Positions 48,660 to 57,283 of a DNA stretch of 64,000 nt are shown piece after piece (within the stretch, counting starts at the first letter, position 1; the number at the start of each line of letters is the position of its first letter). Location of the stretch: NCBI GenBank assembly GCA_963816155.1, contig CAWFJE010000010.1, forward strand, positions 62,001 through 126,000. Reading direction: 5' to 3'. The position numbers and the translations under genes are program-made. The notes below the pieces were generated by a model that searched no databases, had not been told where the DNA came from, and saw only the letters and a list, made by a program, of their open reading frames with translations. Origin of the DNA: JAXGXJ01 sp963816155. GTDB lineage: Bacteria > Actinomycetota > Thermoleophilia > RBG-16-64-13.

Positions 48660-49634
48660 CTACCACTCGAAGTCCCGGGTGGAATCCTTCTTCAGCGTCT
48701 CGAAGGTGACGAAGGAATCGTCGACGTCCTCCATCTGCTTCCCGAAGAAGAAGCCGCGCCCCTGCGCATCGTCTTCTTCAGCTTCAGGGGCAGCCGTAGG
48801 CGAGCCTTCCGACTCTGCCTTGCCCTCGGATGGTCCGTCCGGGTCGGCACCCGACGGGGATGCCCCCAGTCCACCGCTATCCAGAAGATCGGTCTCCTGC
48901 GTCGGCACATCGTCTGTTGCGTCCAGATCACCAGCCGTGGTCGCGGCTGAAGAAGGAGGCGCGGCCCCGGCCTCGTCTTCGTCCGCGCCGGCTGCACTCT
49001 GGGCCTTCACCGGCTCGTCTTCCTCCGGCCAAGGTAGGTTCGACCCGGTCTGATCCGTGGTCGGCGCCACAACATCCGGCGTCTGAACGACTTCCTCACG
49101 CTCATCCGGTGGTGCCACCAATCCCACCTCTGTGGTGGAGACGGCTACCGTAGCGGCCGCCTCGACCGCCGGGGCTTCCCGTACGGCAAGGGGCGTGGCC
49201 TCGTTCAGCAGCTTGAGATGGGCCTCCAACAAGGACTGGAACTTGAAGCGAAAATCCTCCTCCAGATGTTTGAGTTGGACGAGCGCCTGCTGCACCTTCT
49301 GGGTCTCGCCATACGACTCACTGACGATCTTGCGGGCCTGCAACTCCGCATCGCGCATGACGAGTTCAGATTCCTTGCGCGCATTGGCCGTCATCTGGTC
49401 GGCCTGCAACTGCGCGGACACCAGTGTCTTCTCGAGGGCCGTCCTGATCTGGGCGTTCGCCTCCAGTTGCTCTTCCTGGCGCTCCAGGCGGTCGTGCATT
49501 TCCGCGTTCTCCTGGAAAAGTCGCTCGAACTCGTCGGCCACTTCGTCGAGGAAGACGTCCACCTCCTCGTCGGCATAACCGCGCATCGACCGCTTGAATT
49601 CCTTGCGCCGGATATCGAGGGGCGTCACTTTCAT
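48660..49634 (-). CDS. divIVA: DivIVA/Wag31-type polar growth protein
   Basis: The 324-residue protein has the DivIVA N-terminal membrane-binding block TPLDIRRKEFKRSMRGYADEEVDVFLDEV, followed by a coiled coil to about residue 145 (QENAEMHDRLERQEEQLEAN and FKFQSLLEAHLKLL). A long acidic, disordered region (about 150-295) leads to a C-terminal FFFGKQMEDVDDSFVTFETL. In actinobacteria this protein marks cell poles and recruits wall synthesis. It is shorter in coil and longer in acidic tail than mycobacterial Wag31. Confidence 0.92.
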   Translation of the reverse strand: MKVTPLDIRRKEFKRSMRGYADEEVDVFLDEVADEFERLFQENAEMHDRLERQEEQLEANAQIRTALEKTLVSAQLQADQMTANARKESELVMRDAELQARKIVSESYGETQKVQQALVQLKHLEEDFRFKFQSLLEAHLKLLNEATPLAVREAPAVEAAATVAVSTTEVGLVAPPDEREEVVQTPDVVAPTTDQTGSNLPWPEEDEPVKAQSAAGADEDEAGAAPPSSAATTAGDLDATDDVPTQETDLLDSGGLGASPSGADPDGPSEGKAESEGSPTAAPEAEEDDAQGRGFFFGKQMEDVDDSFVTFETLKKDSTRDFEW

Positions 49635-49691
49635 ATCGCTTACCTTTCCCTGGGATGGCCCGGTCCCGGGCGATTGGCCGCTATCGTTACT

Positions 49692-50543
49692 CTATTCGTA
49701 GCGTCGTCTCAACTCAAGCCTGTGGGATCCAGCCGCATCCCGCAGAGCACGACTCCGTTCGGTCGCCTCCTCGATCGCCCGCAAGAAGGCGCCGCGCACA
49801 CCGCAGTCCTCGAGTACGGCCAGCCCGGCGATGGTGGTCCCGGCAGGCGACGACACCTCATCCTTGATATCGGCAGCCGACCCCAGATGCTGCTGCAGAA
49901 GAAGAGAGCCCGCCAAAGCCGTCTGGCGGATGAAGGCCCTGGCAAGGGCCCGCGGCATGCCCGCGCGCACCGCCCCATCCTCCATCCCCTCGAGCGCCAG
50001 AGCCAAGAAGGCTATAGACGACCCCGAGACGGCGGTGATGGCATCGAACAGATCTTCGGCCACCAGTTCCACCATCCCCAGAGGAGCAAGCAGTCCCAGC
50101 ACGAGGTCGACGATCCCTTGATCGGTCTCCCTTTCCGTGGCCACTGCCACTACCCCTTGGCCCAGTCCGACCCCGAGGTTCGGCATGATGCGAAACACAG
50201 GCAGCGCATCCCCGCAGCCCGCGCGGACCACATCCAGAGTGACTCCGGCGGCCGAGGAGACAACGATCTTGCCCTCGGCGAGGTGGGGACGCAGACCCCC
50301 CAAGACTCCCGACAGATCCTTGGGTTTGACGACCAGGAGTATCACCTGAGCGCCGTTCGCCAGTTCCTCGAGCGATGCCGCGCCTCGCACCCTCGCATCG
50401 GTGCTGAGTGCGTCCACTCGCTCCGGGACGACGTCGTACACGAGAATGGAGACAGCCGCGGCGGGGTCCCGCAACCAACCCCTTACCAGGGCGGCACCCA
50501 TGTTGCCCGCACCCACTACTCCGATCGTCATTCCCATTGGCAT
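49692..50543 (-). CDS. proC: Pyrroline-5-carboxylate reductase
   Basis: ProC reduces pyrroline-5-carboxylate to proline. The 283-residue protein has the Rossmann start IGVVGAGNMGAALVRGWL, LLVVKPKDLSGVLGGL, FRIMPNLGVGLGQGVVAVA and the C-terminal signature SSPAGTTIAGLAVLEDCGVRGAFL. The codon at 50543 is used; two more ATGs follow within six codons. It occupies the place of yggT between sepF and divIVA. Confidence 0.93.
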   Translation of the reverse strand: MPMGMTIGVVGAGNMGAALVRGWLRDPAAAVSILVYDVVPERVDALSTDARVRGAASLEELANGAQVILLVVKPKDLSGVLGGLRPHLAEGKIVVSSAAGVTLDVVRAGCGDALPVFRIMPNLGVGLGQGVVAVATERETDQGIVDLVLGLLAPLGMVELVAEDLFDAITAVSGSSIAFLALALEGMEDGAVRAGMPRALARAFIRQTALAGSLLLQQHLGSAADIKDEVSSPAGTTIAGLAVLEDCGVRGAFLRAIEEATERSRALRDAAGSHRLELRRRYE

Positions 50544-50612
50544 CCGGTCCTGAAGTGGTCGTGCGGCCCCAGGGCCGCGATGTGAGAATACGCCTGCGGG
50601 CGGCCCTGATGG

Positions 50613-51143
50613 CTAGGACTGGTTGTAGAAGCCCTTCTCCATAAGCCGCTGCCTTTCTTCCGCCGATACTTCCACGTTCTTCGGCGTGAGGAGGAAGACC
50701 TTGTCGGCCACTCGCTGCATCCCTCCTTCGAGCGCGTACGTAAGTCCGCTTGCGAAGTCGATGAGCCTCTTCGCCAACTCGGTCTCGCTCGACTGGAGGT
50801 TGATGATGACGGGAATGTCGGCCTTGAACTTGTCTGCGATGACCTGCGCGTCGTTGAAGTTCTTGGGCATCACCAGATGCACACGCACCTGGGGAGACTC
50901 GACCGGCATGGGCAATGGACGTACAGAGGCGCGCGAACTGCGACTGCTCTCGACGAAGATGTCGTCGAAGTCAGTGGAAGCCTTTCGGCGGCTGCCGCTG
51001 CTCTGATCGATCTTTCTTACGTTCTGCCGATCCTTATAGGTCGCCTCGACATCCGGCTGCGTGGTGAAGGTCTCGTCGTCGTACTCTTCATCGTCATCGG
51101 CGAGGCCGAAGTACACGAGCGTGCGATGCCAGATACCAGCCAT
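50613..51143 (-). CDS. sepF: Cell division protein SepF
   Basis: SepF anchors FtsZ to the membrane, replacing FtsA in this lineage. The 176-residue protein has the amphipathic N-terminal helix (MAGIWHRTLVYFGLADDD), an acidic disordered linker, and the C-terminal SepF domain (VRVHLVMPKNFNDAQVIADKFKADIPVIINL, RLIDFASGLTYALEGGMQRVADKVFLLTP). No ftsA is present. Confidence 0.93.
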   Translation of the reverse strand: MAGIWHRTLVYFGLADDDEEYDDETFTTQPDVEATYKDRQNVRKIDQSSGSRRKASTDFDDIFVESSRSSRASVRPLPMPVESPQVRVHLVMPKNFNDAQVIADKFKADIPVIINLQSSETELAKRLIDFASGLTYALEGGMQRVADKVFLLTPKNVEVSAEERQRLMEKGFYNQS

Positions 51144-51153
51144 CCTTTCCTCC

Positions 51154-51840
51154 TTAACCCTTGGAGAAAAGCGCGCTGCCTATCCTGATGATAGTCGCGC
51201 CTTCCTCGACGGCCACTTCGTAGTCATTACTCATCCCCATGGAGAGTTCCGTGAGCTCATAGCGGCCGGCGAACATGGTGGCCAGATGGTCCCTCAGTTC
51301 CCGCAGGCCCCGGAAAAAGGGGCGCGCCTTCTCAGGATCATCCCCGAAAGGAGCCATGGTCATCAGCCCGATGAACGTGACTCTCTCGTACGCCGCAGCC
51401 CGTTCCAAGAAGGCCGCGGCAGCCGCCGGGAGGATACCATACTTGCTTTCCTCCCCACTCACGTTGACCTCCAGTAGTACCTTAGTGTCAGCTTCTGCCC
51501 TCCGGTCCAACTCCTCGACCAGCGAGATAGATTCCACGGAATGGATGAGAGAGACGCACGGCAGCACGAGCCGGGCCTTGCGACTCTGAAGATGGCCGAT
51601 GAAATGGAAGTCGAATTCATCGCTCCACCGGCCGCACTTCTCCATCAATCCCTCTGCCCTGTTCTCCCCCACCAGCCGGATTCCTGCAGCGGCCAGTACG
51701 GCCATCTCTTCCACACCGAGGTACTTGGTGGCCACCAGAAGCCGCGGGACGTCGTTACGACCCGCCCTCAGCCGGGCCTGCTCCACCCTTTCTTGCACCG
51801 ACTCCAGGCCGGCCAGCAGCGCATCGAGTCTGAGTGTCAC
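51154..51840 (-). CDS. yggS: YggS family PLP homeostasis protein
   Basis: The 228-residue PLP-binding TIM barrel has the cofactor lysine in LLVATKYLGVEEM, RLVGENRAEGLMEKC, FHFIGHLQSRKARLV, and LSMGMSNDYEVAVEEGATIIRIGSALF. It buffers intracellular PLP. The GTG start overlaps the pgeF stop by four bases. Confidence 0.92.
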   Translation of the reverse strand: MTLRLDALLAGLESVQERVEQARLRAGRNDVPRLLVATKYLGVEEMAVLAAAGIRLVGENRAEGLMEKCGRWSDEFDFHFIGHLQSRKARLVLPCVSLIHSVESISLVEELDRRAEADTKVLLEVNVSGEESKYGILPAAAAAFLERAAAYERVTFIGLMTMAPFGDDPEKARPFFRGLRELRDHLATMFAGRYELTELSMGMSNDYEVAVEEGATIIRIGSALFSKG

Positions 51841-52721
51841 GATCCCGCCGTCCAGGCGACGCAGCCGTGGCGGCCGGTCTCCGGCCCTTCCGCGCGGTAT
51901 GAGTAGAAGAGATCGCGGTTGCAGGCAGTGCAGAGTCGAGGATTGACGATCCTTGAAGGAGCGACCCCCAGTTCTCGAAGCGCCACCGTCGCCGCTCCCC
52001 AGAGGTCGACGCGTCCTTCGCCCACCACTCGGGGACCGAAACGCCGCTCGAAATCGGCAGCCACCTCCACCCCCACGGTGAAGCAGCAGGGGCCTAGACT
52101 CGGACCGATGACGGCCAGTCCCGGAGGACCGGTCATCGCGCATCCCGCCTGTTCGATCACTCCGCCCAGCATCCCCCGCCAGCCGGCGTGCACGACTGCC
52201 ATATCGACATCCCCCACCAGCACGACGGGAACGCAATCGGCGAACAACAGGAGAGCCGCGAGTCTCTCGTCGAGAAGGGGGTGAAGGGTGAGACCGTCGC
52301 AGGGATCCGTGAATTCAGCCCCCTCATGAGCCGCCAGATACTCCGCCGTGCCCGTGACCCTCGCACCATGTACCTGTCTGGGACTAACGAGCTGGTATTC
52401 CTGCCTGCCGGGGAGACTCTCTGCCGGCGCCAGATGCTCCGATGGTTCGCCGGCCAGAGCCGCGACCAGCGCACCCCTGTTCCGGCGCACGCGGGCGCGA
52501 TCGTCCGAGGAGCGAAGGTCAAGGTTGAGCGAAGTGAACGGTCCCATACTGAACCCGCCCAGGCGGGTCGTGAAGAACGCTCTGAAAGGGCCGGGCAGAC
52601 GGGCCTCGATCACCTGCAGACCGGCACGCTCCCGCACGTCCAGTCTGGTCCGCGCCGCCGGATGGATGCGCTCCGCGAGCGGCACGCGAGAACGCCCGGC
52701 CTCAGCGCTTGTGCCTATCAT
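51837..52721 (-). CDS. pgeF: Polyphenol oxidase/PgeF (YfiH, laccase-domain) family protein
   Basis: The 294-residue protein has the zinc-binding residues of the YfiH family: VSPRQVHGARV, LFADCVPVVLVG, VVHAGWRGMLGGVIEQA, and the C-terminal NPRLCTACNRDLFYSYRAEG. The family acts as a purine nucleoside phosphorylase or peptidoglycan-editing enzyme (PgeF). It lies directly downstream of ftsZ, as is usual in actinobacteria. Confidence 0.9.
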   Translation of the reverse strand: MIGTSAEAGRSRVPLAERIHPAARTRLDVRERAGLQVIEARLPGPFRAFFTTRLGGFSMGPFTSLNLDLRSSDDRARVRRNRGALVAALAGEPSEHLAPAESLPGRQEYQLVSPRQVHGARVTGTAEYLAAHEGAEFTDPCDGLTLHPLLDERLAALLLFADCVPVVLVGDVDMAVVHAGWRGMLGGVIEQAGCAMTGPPGLAVIGPSLGPCCFTVGVEVAADFERRFGPRVVGEGRVDLWGAATVALRELGVAPSRIVNPRLCTACNRDLFYSYRAEGPETGRHGCVAWTAGS

Positions 52722-52762
52722 CACCCCGATCGCCGGTCCTCATGGTCACTGACGGCCGACTC

Positions 52763-53848
52763 TCAGTCCTTGTCGCGCAGGAACCTCGGGATGTCGAGAA
52801 CGTCCTCGTTCATCTCGAACTGCTCGTCGGCCCGCGGAAGGACCTCATCGATCTCTCCGGCAGCTTCCGTCGGACGACTGGTGCTGATCTGGGTCTGCCT
52901 GAGCCTGTCGAAGCCGGTAGCGATCACGGTCACCCGCATCTGGTCGCCCAGGGACTCGTCGATGACGGCCCCGAAGATGACATTGGCCTCGGAATCGGCC
53001 GCGTTGGCGATGATCTCGGCCGCTTCGTTCACTTCGAACAGGCCCATGTCGGGCCCGCCGCTGATGTTGAGTAGGATGCCGGTGGCGCCCTCGATAGACG
53101 ACTCGAGCAACGGAGAGGATATAGCCGTCTTGGCAGCCTCGACCCCGCGGTTCTCACCGCTCGCTATGCCGATGCCCATCAGGGCGGACCCTGCGTTGCG
53201 CATGATGGTGCGCACATCGGCGAAGTCCAGGTTGATGAGTCCCGGTACCGTGATGAGGTCGGTGATGCCTTGCACGCCCTGGCGCAAGACATCATCGGCC
53301 ACTTTGAAGGCCTCGATGATGGACGTGCGCCGCTCGACCACCTGAAGCAGCCGGTCGTTAGGGATGATGATGAGAGTGTCGACCTTCTTGGCCAGCGTAT
53401 CTATCCCCTGCTCAGCCTGACTGCCGCGCTTGCGGCCTTCGAAACTGAAGGGCTTGGTGACCACGCCAACTGTCAGAGCGCCCAACTCGCGAGCGATCTC
53501 GGCGATGACCGGCGCGGCGCCGGTCCCTGTGCCGCCACCCTTGCCGGCTGTGACGAACACCATGTCGGCACCCTTGAGCAGTTCGCGGATCTCATCCCGG
53601 CTCTCTTCAGCGGCCGCACGCCCCACTTCCGGATTGGCGCCCGCGCCCAGCCCCCGTGTGATCTTGCCGCCGATGTGCAACTTGACATCGGCGTCGCACA
53701 TCAGGAGAGCCTGAGCGTCGGTGTTCACGGCGATGAACTCGACTCCTTTGAGCCCCGCATCGACCATGCGGTTAACGGCGTTCGTACCACCGCCGCCGAC
53801 TCCCACGACCTTGATCACGGCCAGATAGCTGGAACCCGTGTCGTTCAT
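52763..53848 (-). CDS. ftsZ: Cell division protein FtsZ
   Basis: The 361-residue tubulin homologue has the GTP-binding GGGGTNAVNRM, the tubulin signature KGGGTGTGAAPVIAEIARELG (GGGTGTG at 104-110), the T7-loop region NLDFADVRTIM and a C-terminal conserved peptide EDVLDIPRFLRDK. GGAGGTG precedes the ATG. A 195-bp gap upstream carries its own promoter. Confidence 0.97.
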   Translation of the reverse strand: MNDTGSSYLAVIKVVGVGGGGTNAVNRMVDAGLKGVEFIAVNTDAQALLMCDADVKLHIGGKITRGLGAGANPEVGRAAAEESRDEIRELLKGADMVFVTAGKGGGTGTGAAPVIAEIARELGALTVGVVTKPFSFEGRKRGSQAEQGIDTLAKKVDTLIIIPNDRLLQVVERRTSIIEAFKVADDVLRQGVQGITDLITVPGLINLDFADVRTIMRNAGSALMGIGIASGENRGVEAAKTAISSPLLESSIEGATGILLNISGGPDMGLFEVNEAAEIIANAADSEANVIFGAVIDESLGDQMRVTVIATGFDRLRQTQISTSRPTEAAGEIDEVLPRADEQFEMNEDVLDIPRFLRDKD

Positions 53849-53914
53849 GCCTTCGCACCTCCAACGTCATCCGCTCATGGGACTTCGACTCGAGGCTTCT
53901 GCCCAAAGCCCTCA

Positions 53915-53943
53915 ATCATCACTTCATGCTTGGCAGACGTCAA
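53915..53943 (-). promoter_or_regulatory. Putative ftsZ promoter
   Basis: On the minus strand TTGACG (53943-53938) and GATGAT (53920-53915) are 17 bases apart, about 67 bases upstream of the ftsZ ATG. The rest of the 53849-54043 gap shows no gene. Confidence 0.5.
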
Positions 53944-54043
53944 TCAACGGAATCCGCCACAGAAACGGAGACCTAGACGACGTCTACGCTTCGACAGTAC
54001 GACTCCTGCCTTCCGAATCCTGCTACCCGGCACAATACCATGT

Positions 54044-54808
54044 TCATTCTGCCTTGACAGCCACTCTGTCGGGCACGCTTGCGTCCACGTAGGCGATCTT
54101 CCTTCCATCCCTCAAGTATTGCTGGATGATGGAGTTCGCGACCGTCAACTTCTGCTTCAGTTCCGTCGGCTCCCCCAGTCGCACCTCGATGCCATGCGCG
54201 AGGTGCAGCACCACCTCACCTGTCAGGGCGATGCTCACGTGGTGGACTACCGGCAACGCCTCCTGGCCCCCGATCTGCTCCACCAGTTTGCACAGAGGCA
54301 GTGCGGCGCTCACGGCGGGAGGAAGTTGCTGCCCTGGCTCCAGATCGATCTGGGAGTCGGGGACGAACAAAGGAAGTCCAGACGCCTTCATCTTCTCCAG
54401 GACCTTCCCGTCCTCGCTCACCAGCCAGACGTTCCCATCGCTTGTCTGTACGCGAGCGGCGGGCTCATACTCGACGAGTCGTACGTACAGCGTGTTTGGA
54501 AAGCGGCGCAACACTCGGGCCGAACGGATGTATGGATAGGCGGCCAGGTCTTCTTCGATGGGACCTACGGAGAGGGCCAGCAGGCTCTTGCCCCGAGCGG
54601 ACTCGGTGACGGCCGCTATCTGTTGCTCGCTGACGTGAGCGACAGCATCAGCGGTCACCGCCCGCACGGCGAAGACATCCGAGGAACGAAGCCAGACGAA
54701 CAGCCCCAGTGCCGCGACGATGGCCAGGCAGGCGATGATGATCCCCGCCCTGCGGCGTCCGCGCTCGCGGTTGATACTCTGCCGGCGCTGGCGGACCTTC
54801 TTATCCAT
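54044..54808 (-). CDS. ftsQ: Cell division protein FtsQ
   Basis: The 254-residue bitopic membrane protein has a basic cytoplasmic N-terminus, one membrane helix (RRRAGIIIACLAIVAALGLFVWL), a POTRA domain (VRAVTADAVAHVSEQQIAAV) and the FtsQ block YPYIRSARVLRRFPNTLYVRLVEYEPAA. The murB frame runs into its 5' end. Confidence 0.88.
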   Translation of the reverse strand: MDKKVRQRRQSINRERGRRRAGIIIACLAIVAALGLFVWLRSSDVFAVRAVTADAVAHVSEQQIAAVTESARGKSLLALSVGPIEEDLAAYPYIRSARVLRRFPNTLYVRLVEYEPAARVQTSDGNVWLVSEDGKVLEKMKASGLPLFVPDSQIDLEPGQQLPPAVSAALPLCKLVEQIGGQEALPVVHHVSIALTGEVVLHLAHGIEVRLGEPTELKQKLTVANSIIQQYLRDGRKIAYVDASVPDRVAVKAE

Positions 54809-55863
54809 GATGGCGAGAAGACCTCTGCGCCGGCCTTCCCGTCCGTCGCCCAGGGGAACTCGGCTCCCAGCAACCTGACTTCAGGCTCAAGCAGGATGCC
54901 GGACGAGCGCTCCACCGCCCCGCGCATGAGAGCCATCAAGTTGAGAATGTCGGCCGTGGTGGCGTCCCCCAGGTTGACCAGGAAATTGGCGTGTGCCGTT
55001 GATACTTCGGCGCCTCCACGGCGCAATCCTTTGAGCCCGGCGGCCTCGAGCAGCCTCCCGGCCGCATCTCCCGGCGGGTTCTTGAACACACTGCCGAACG
55101 TGCGCGCCCCTCGCGGCTGCGAGAGCCGCCTTGTCCGCAATAGCGAGCGCTGTCCCTCGAGGATGAGGACCGGATCGCCCGTAGTGAGGCCCAGACGCAC
55201 CGCCGTGACGACCGAGCCCTTGGGAAGATGACAGAATCGGTATCCCCAAGCGAGATCGTCCGCAGAGGACCAACCGCAGCCGGTGGAGGAGACCACCTCC
55301 ACCGCCTCCACCACGTCGGCGAGTGAGCGACCATGGGCGCCGGCGTTCATGGCCACACCGCCCCCGACGGACCCGGGGATCCCGCAGGCAAACTCGAGAC
55401 CGGCGAAGCCCTTCTCGGCGACCACAGCCGCCAACCGGGCGAGATACGCTCCCGCCCCCACAGAGATCGAAACAGACTGTCCGAGCGATCGCCCGACCGC
55501 CGGCACGCCCTGTTCGACCGTAAGGCCTTGCCCACCCCTGATGGCGGACGCCGCACCTTCCCCAGCCTCCAGCCCCTCCACGTAGTGAAAGCTCTCGTCG
55601 AGCTTCACAGCCACTGCGGGGTAACCCTCGTCCGCTACCAGAAGGTTGGAACCTGCGCCCAGGCACAGCCACGGTATCGCAGCCCCCTCCGCCAGGGCCA
55701 ACGCAGTCGCCAAAGCCTCGGAGTCAGAGACGGTGAGGAGCAGACCGGCCCTACCCCCTGTGCCGATAGTCGTGAAGGGAGCCAGGGGAGCATCGGACCA
55801 TAGTCTGAGGCCCTGTACACGGCGCAGTTCGCCCAGCAGTGAGGCAGATATCAGTGATCGCAT
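54655..55863 (-). CDS. murB: UDP-N-acetylenolpyruvoylglucosamine reductase
   Basis: MurB reduces UDP-GlcNAc enolpyruvate to UDP-MurNAc using FAD and NADPH. The protein has FTTIGTGGRAGLLLTV, the FAD block LGAGSNLLVADEGYPAVAVKL, FACGIPGSVGGGVAMNAGAHG and RGARTFGSVFKNPPGDAAGRLLEAAGLKG, ending naturally near LEPEVRLLGAEFPW. As read, the frame continues another 60 or so codons inside ftsQ without family resemblance. A real C-terminus at about 54800, after a missed indel, is plausible. Confidence 0.88.
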   Translation of the reverse strand: MRSLISASLLGELRRVQGLRLWSDAPLAPFTTIGTGGRAGLLLTVSDSEALATALALAEGAAIPWLCLGAGSNLLVADEGYPAVAVKLDESFHYVEGLEAGEGAASAIRGGQGLTVEQGVPAVGRSLGQSVSISVGAGAYLARLAAVVAEKGFAGLEFACGIPGSVGGGVAMNAGAHGRSLADVVEAVEVVSSTGCGWSSADDLAWGYRFCHLPKGSVVTAVRLGLTTGDPVLILEGQRSLLRTRRLSQPRGARTFGSVFKNPPGDAAGRLLEAAGLKGLRRGGAEVSTAHANFLVNLGDATTADILNLMALMRGAVERSSGILLEPEVRLLGAEFPWATDGKAGAEVFSPSWIRRSASAGRVSTASADAAGRGSSSPAWPSSRHWGCSSGFVPRMSSPCGR

Positions 55864-55873
55864 GATGCTCGAA

Positions 55874-57280
55874 CTACTCCGTGCTCAGATAGCGCTCTCC
55901 TACCCGGTGCACGTCACCCGCCCCGAGCGTGAGGATTAGATCGCCCTCTTCGGCCATGCCATCGAGGAAATCGACGATAGCCCCCATCCGAGGCAGATAG
56001 ACCACCGGCTTGTGAGGGTCGAGCCGGAGCAGGCTGTCGACGATCAACTTGCCGGTGATACCCGGGCGGGGATCCTCTCGGGCGCCGTAAACGTCCGTGA
56101 CCACTGCTACGTCCGCGTGCAGCAGGGCCTCGGCGAAGTCGGCGTGGAGAAACTCGGTGCGCGAGTAGAGATGGGGCTGGAACACAGCGATGACGCGCTG
56201 CCAATCACCATCCGCCGCCGCGAGGAGAGTGGCCCGCAACTCGGTGGGATGATGAGCGTAGTCGTCGACCACCGTCACTCCGTCCCGCTCCCCCTTGTAC
56301 TGGAAGCGACGGACCGCGCCACCGAAGGTGCGCAAGGAGGCGACGATATCCTCGGCCGCCACCCCCGACTCGTGGAGAGTCGCGAAGCAGGCCATAGCGT
56401 TGAGGACGTTGTGTTGACCCGGCACCGCAAGTTCGGCATCGGCGACCTTCTGTCCGTGCGCCCAGATCTCGAAACTGCTCCCCAGATGTCGGGGCTGCAG
56501 GGCTCGAGCCTGATAGTCGTTGTGATCGCCCACACCGTAGGACAATGCCCGCCCGTCGATACCGGCCGCCACCCGACACGCCCTGCTGTCCTCTCCGCAG
56601 TAGACCAGGAGACCGTCAGCGGGCAATCCGGCGAGGAACTCCTCGAAGGCACGCTCCACATCTTCAACGTGCAGGTAGTGGCTGTGGTGGTCGAGTTCCA
56701 TGTTGGTGAGGACCACCAACTCAGGCCCCAGCAGCAGGAAGGATCCGTCGGACTCGTCGGCTTCGCAGACTACGAACTCCCCTTGGCCACGACGGGCGTT
56801 GGAGCCCAGATCGTTGAGCTCACCCCCGATCAGGAACGTGGGGTCATGATCGGCGTCGACCAGAGCTTGACTGATCATGGAGGTGGTCGTCGTCTTGCCG
56901 TGCGTACCGCATATCGCTATGCCTCGCCCGGCCTCCATTATCCAGGCCAGAGCCTGGGCCCGCTTGACCACCTTGATACCGCTGCGATACGCCTCCTGGA
57001 GTTCGACGTTGTGGGAGGGTATGGCCGACGAGATGACTACGACATCAGGGTGATCGATGTTGTCGGCCTTGTGGCCGATGCTCACCGGCACTCCGGCATT
57101 CTCGAGCAGTTCGACGTAGCGGGACCATTTCAGGTCGGAGCCGGTGATACGAAAGCCCTGATCGTGCAGGACGAGGGCGATGCCGCTCATGCCGGCGCCC
57201 CCGATACCGATGAAATGGAGGCTGCGCAGGCGTTCGGGCGCAGGACTATCAGGCATGTTGGTCACGGTGGGATGGGTCAT
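55874..57280 (-). CDS. murC: UDP-N-acetylmuramate--L-alanine ligase
   Basis: MurC adds L-Ala to UDP-MurNAc. The 468-residue ligase has LHFIGIGGAGMSGIALVL, the ATP loop ICGTHGKTTTTSMISQAL, VCEADESDGSFLLL, DDYAHHPTELRATL and the C-terminal LGAGDVHRVGE. It lies three bases after the murG region start-stop junction, in the usual murG-murC-murB order. Confidence 0.95.
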   Translation of the reverse strand: MTHPTVTNMPDSPAPERLRSLHFIGIGGAGMSGIALVLHDQGFRITGSDLKWSRYVELLENAGVPVSIGHKADNIDHPDVVVISSAIPSHNVELQEAYRSGIKVVKRAQALAWIMEAGRGIAICGTHGKTTTTSMISQALVDADHDPTFLIGGELNDLGSNARRGQGEFVVCEADESDGSFLLLGPELVVLTNMELDHHSHYLHVEDVERAFEEFLAGLPADGLLVYCGEDSRACRVAAGIDGRALSYGVGDHNDYQARALQPRHLGSSFEIWAHGQKVADAELAVPGQHNVLNAMACFATLHESGVAAEDIVASLRTFGGAVRRFQYKGERDGVTVVDDYAHHPTELRATLLAAADGDWQRVIAVFQPHLYSRTEFLHADFAEALLHADVAVVTDVYGAREDPRPGITGKLIVDSLLRLDPHKPVVYLPRMGAIVDFLDGMAEEGDLILTLGAGDVHRVGERYLSTE

Positions 57281-57283
57281 GGA

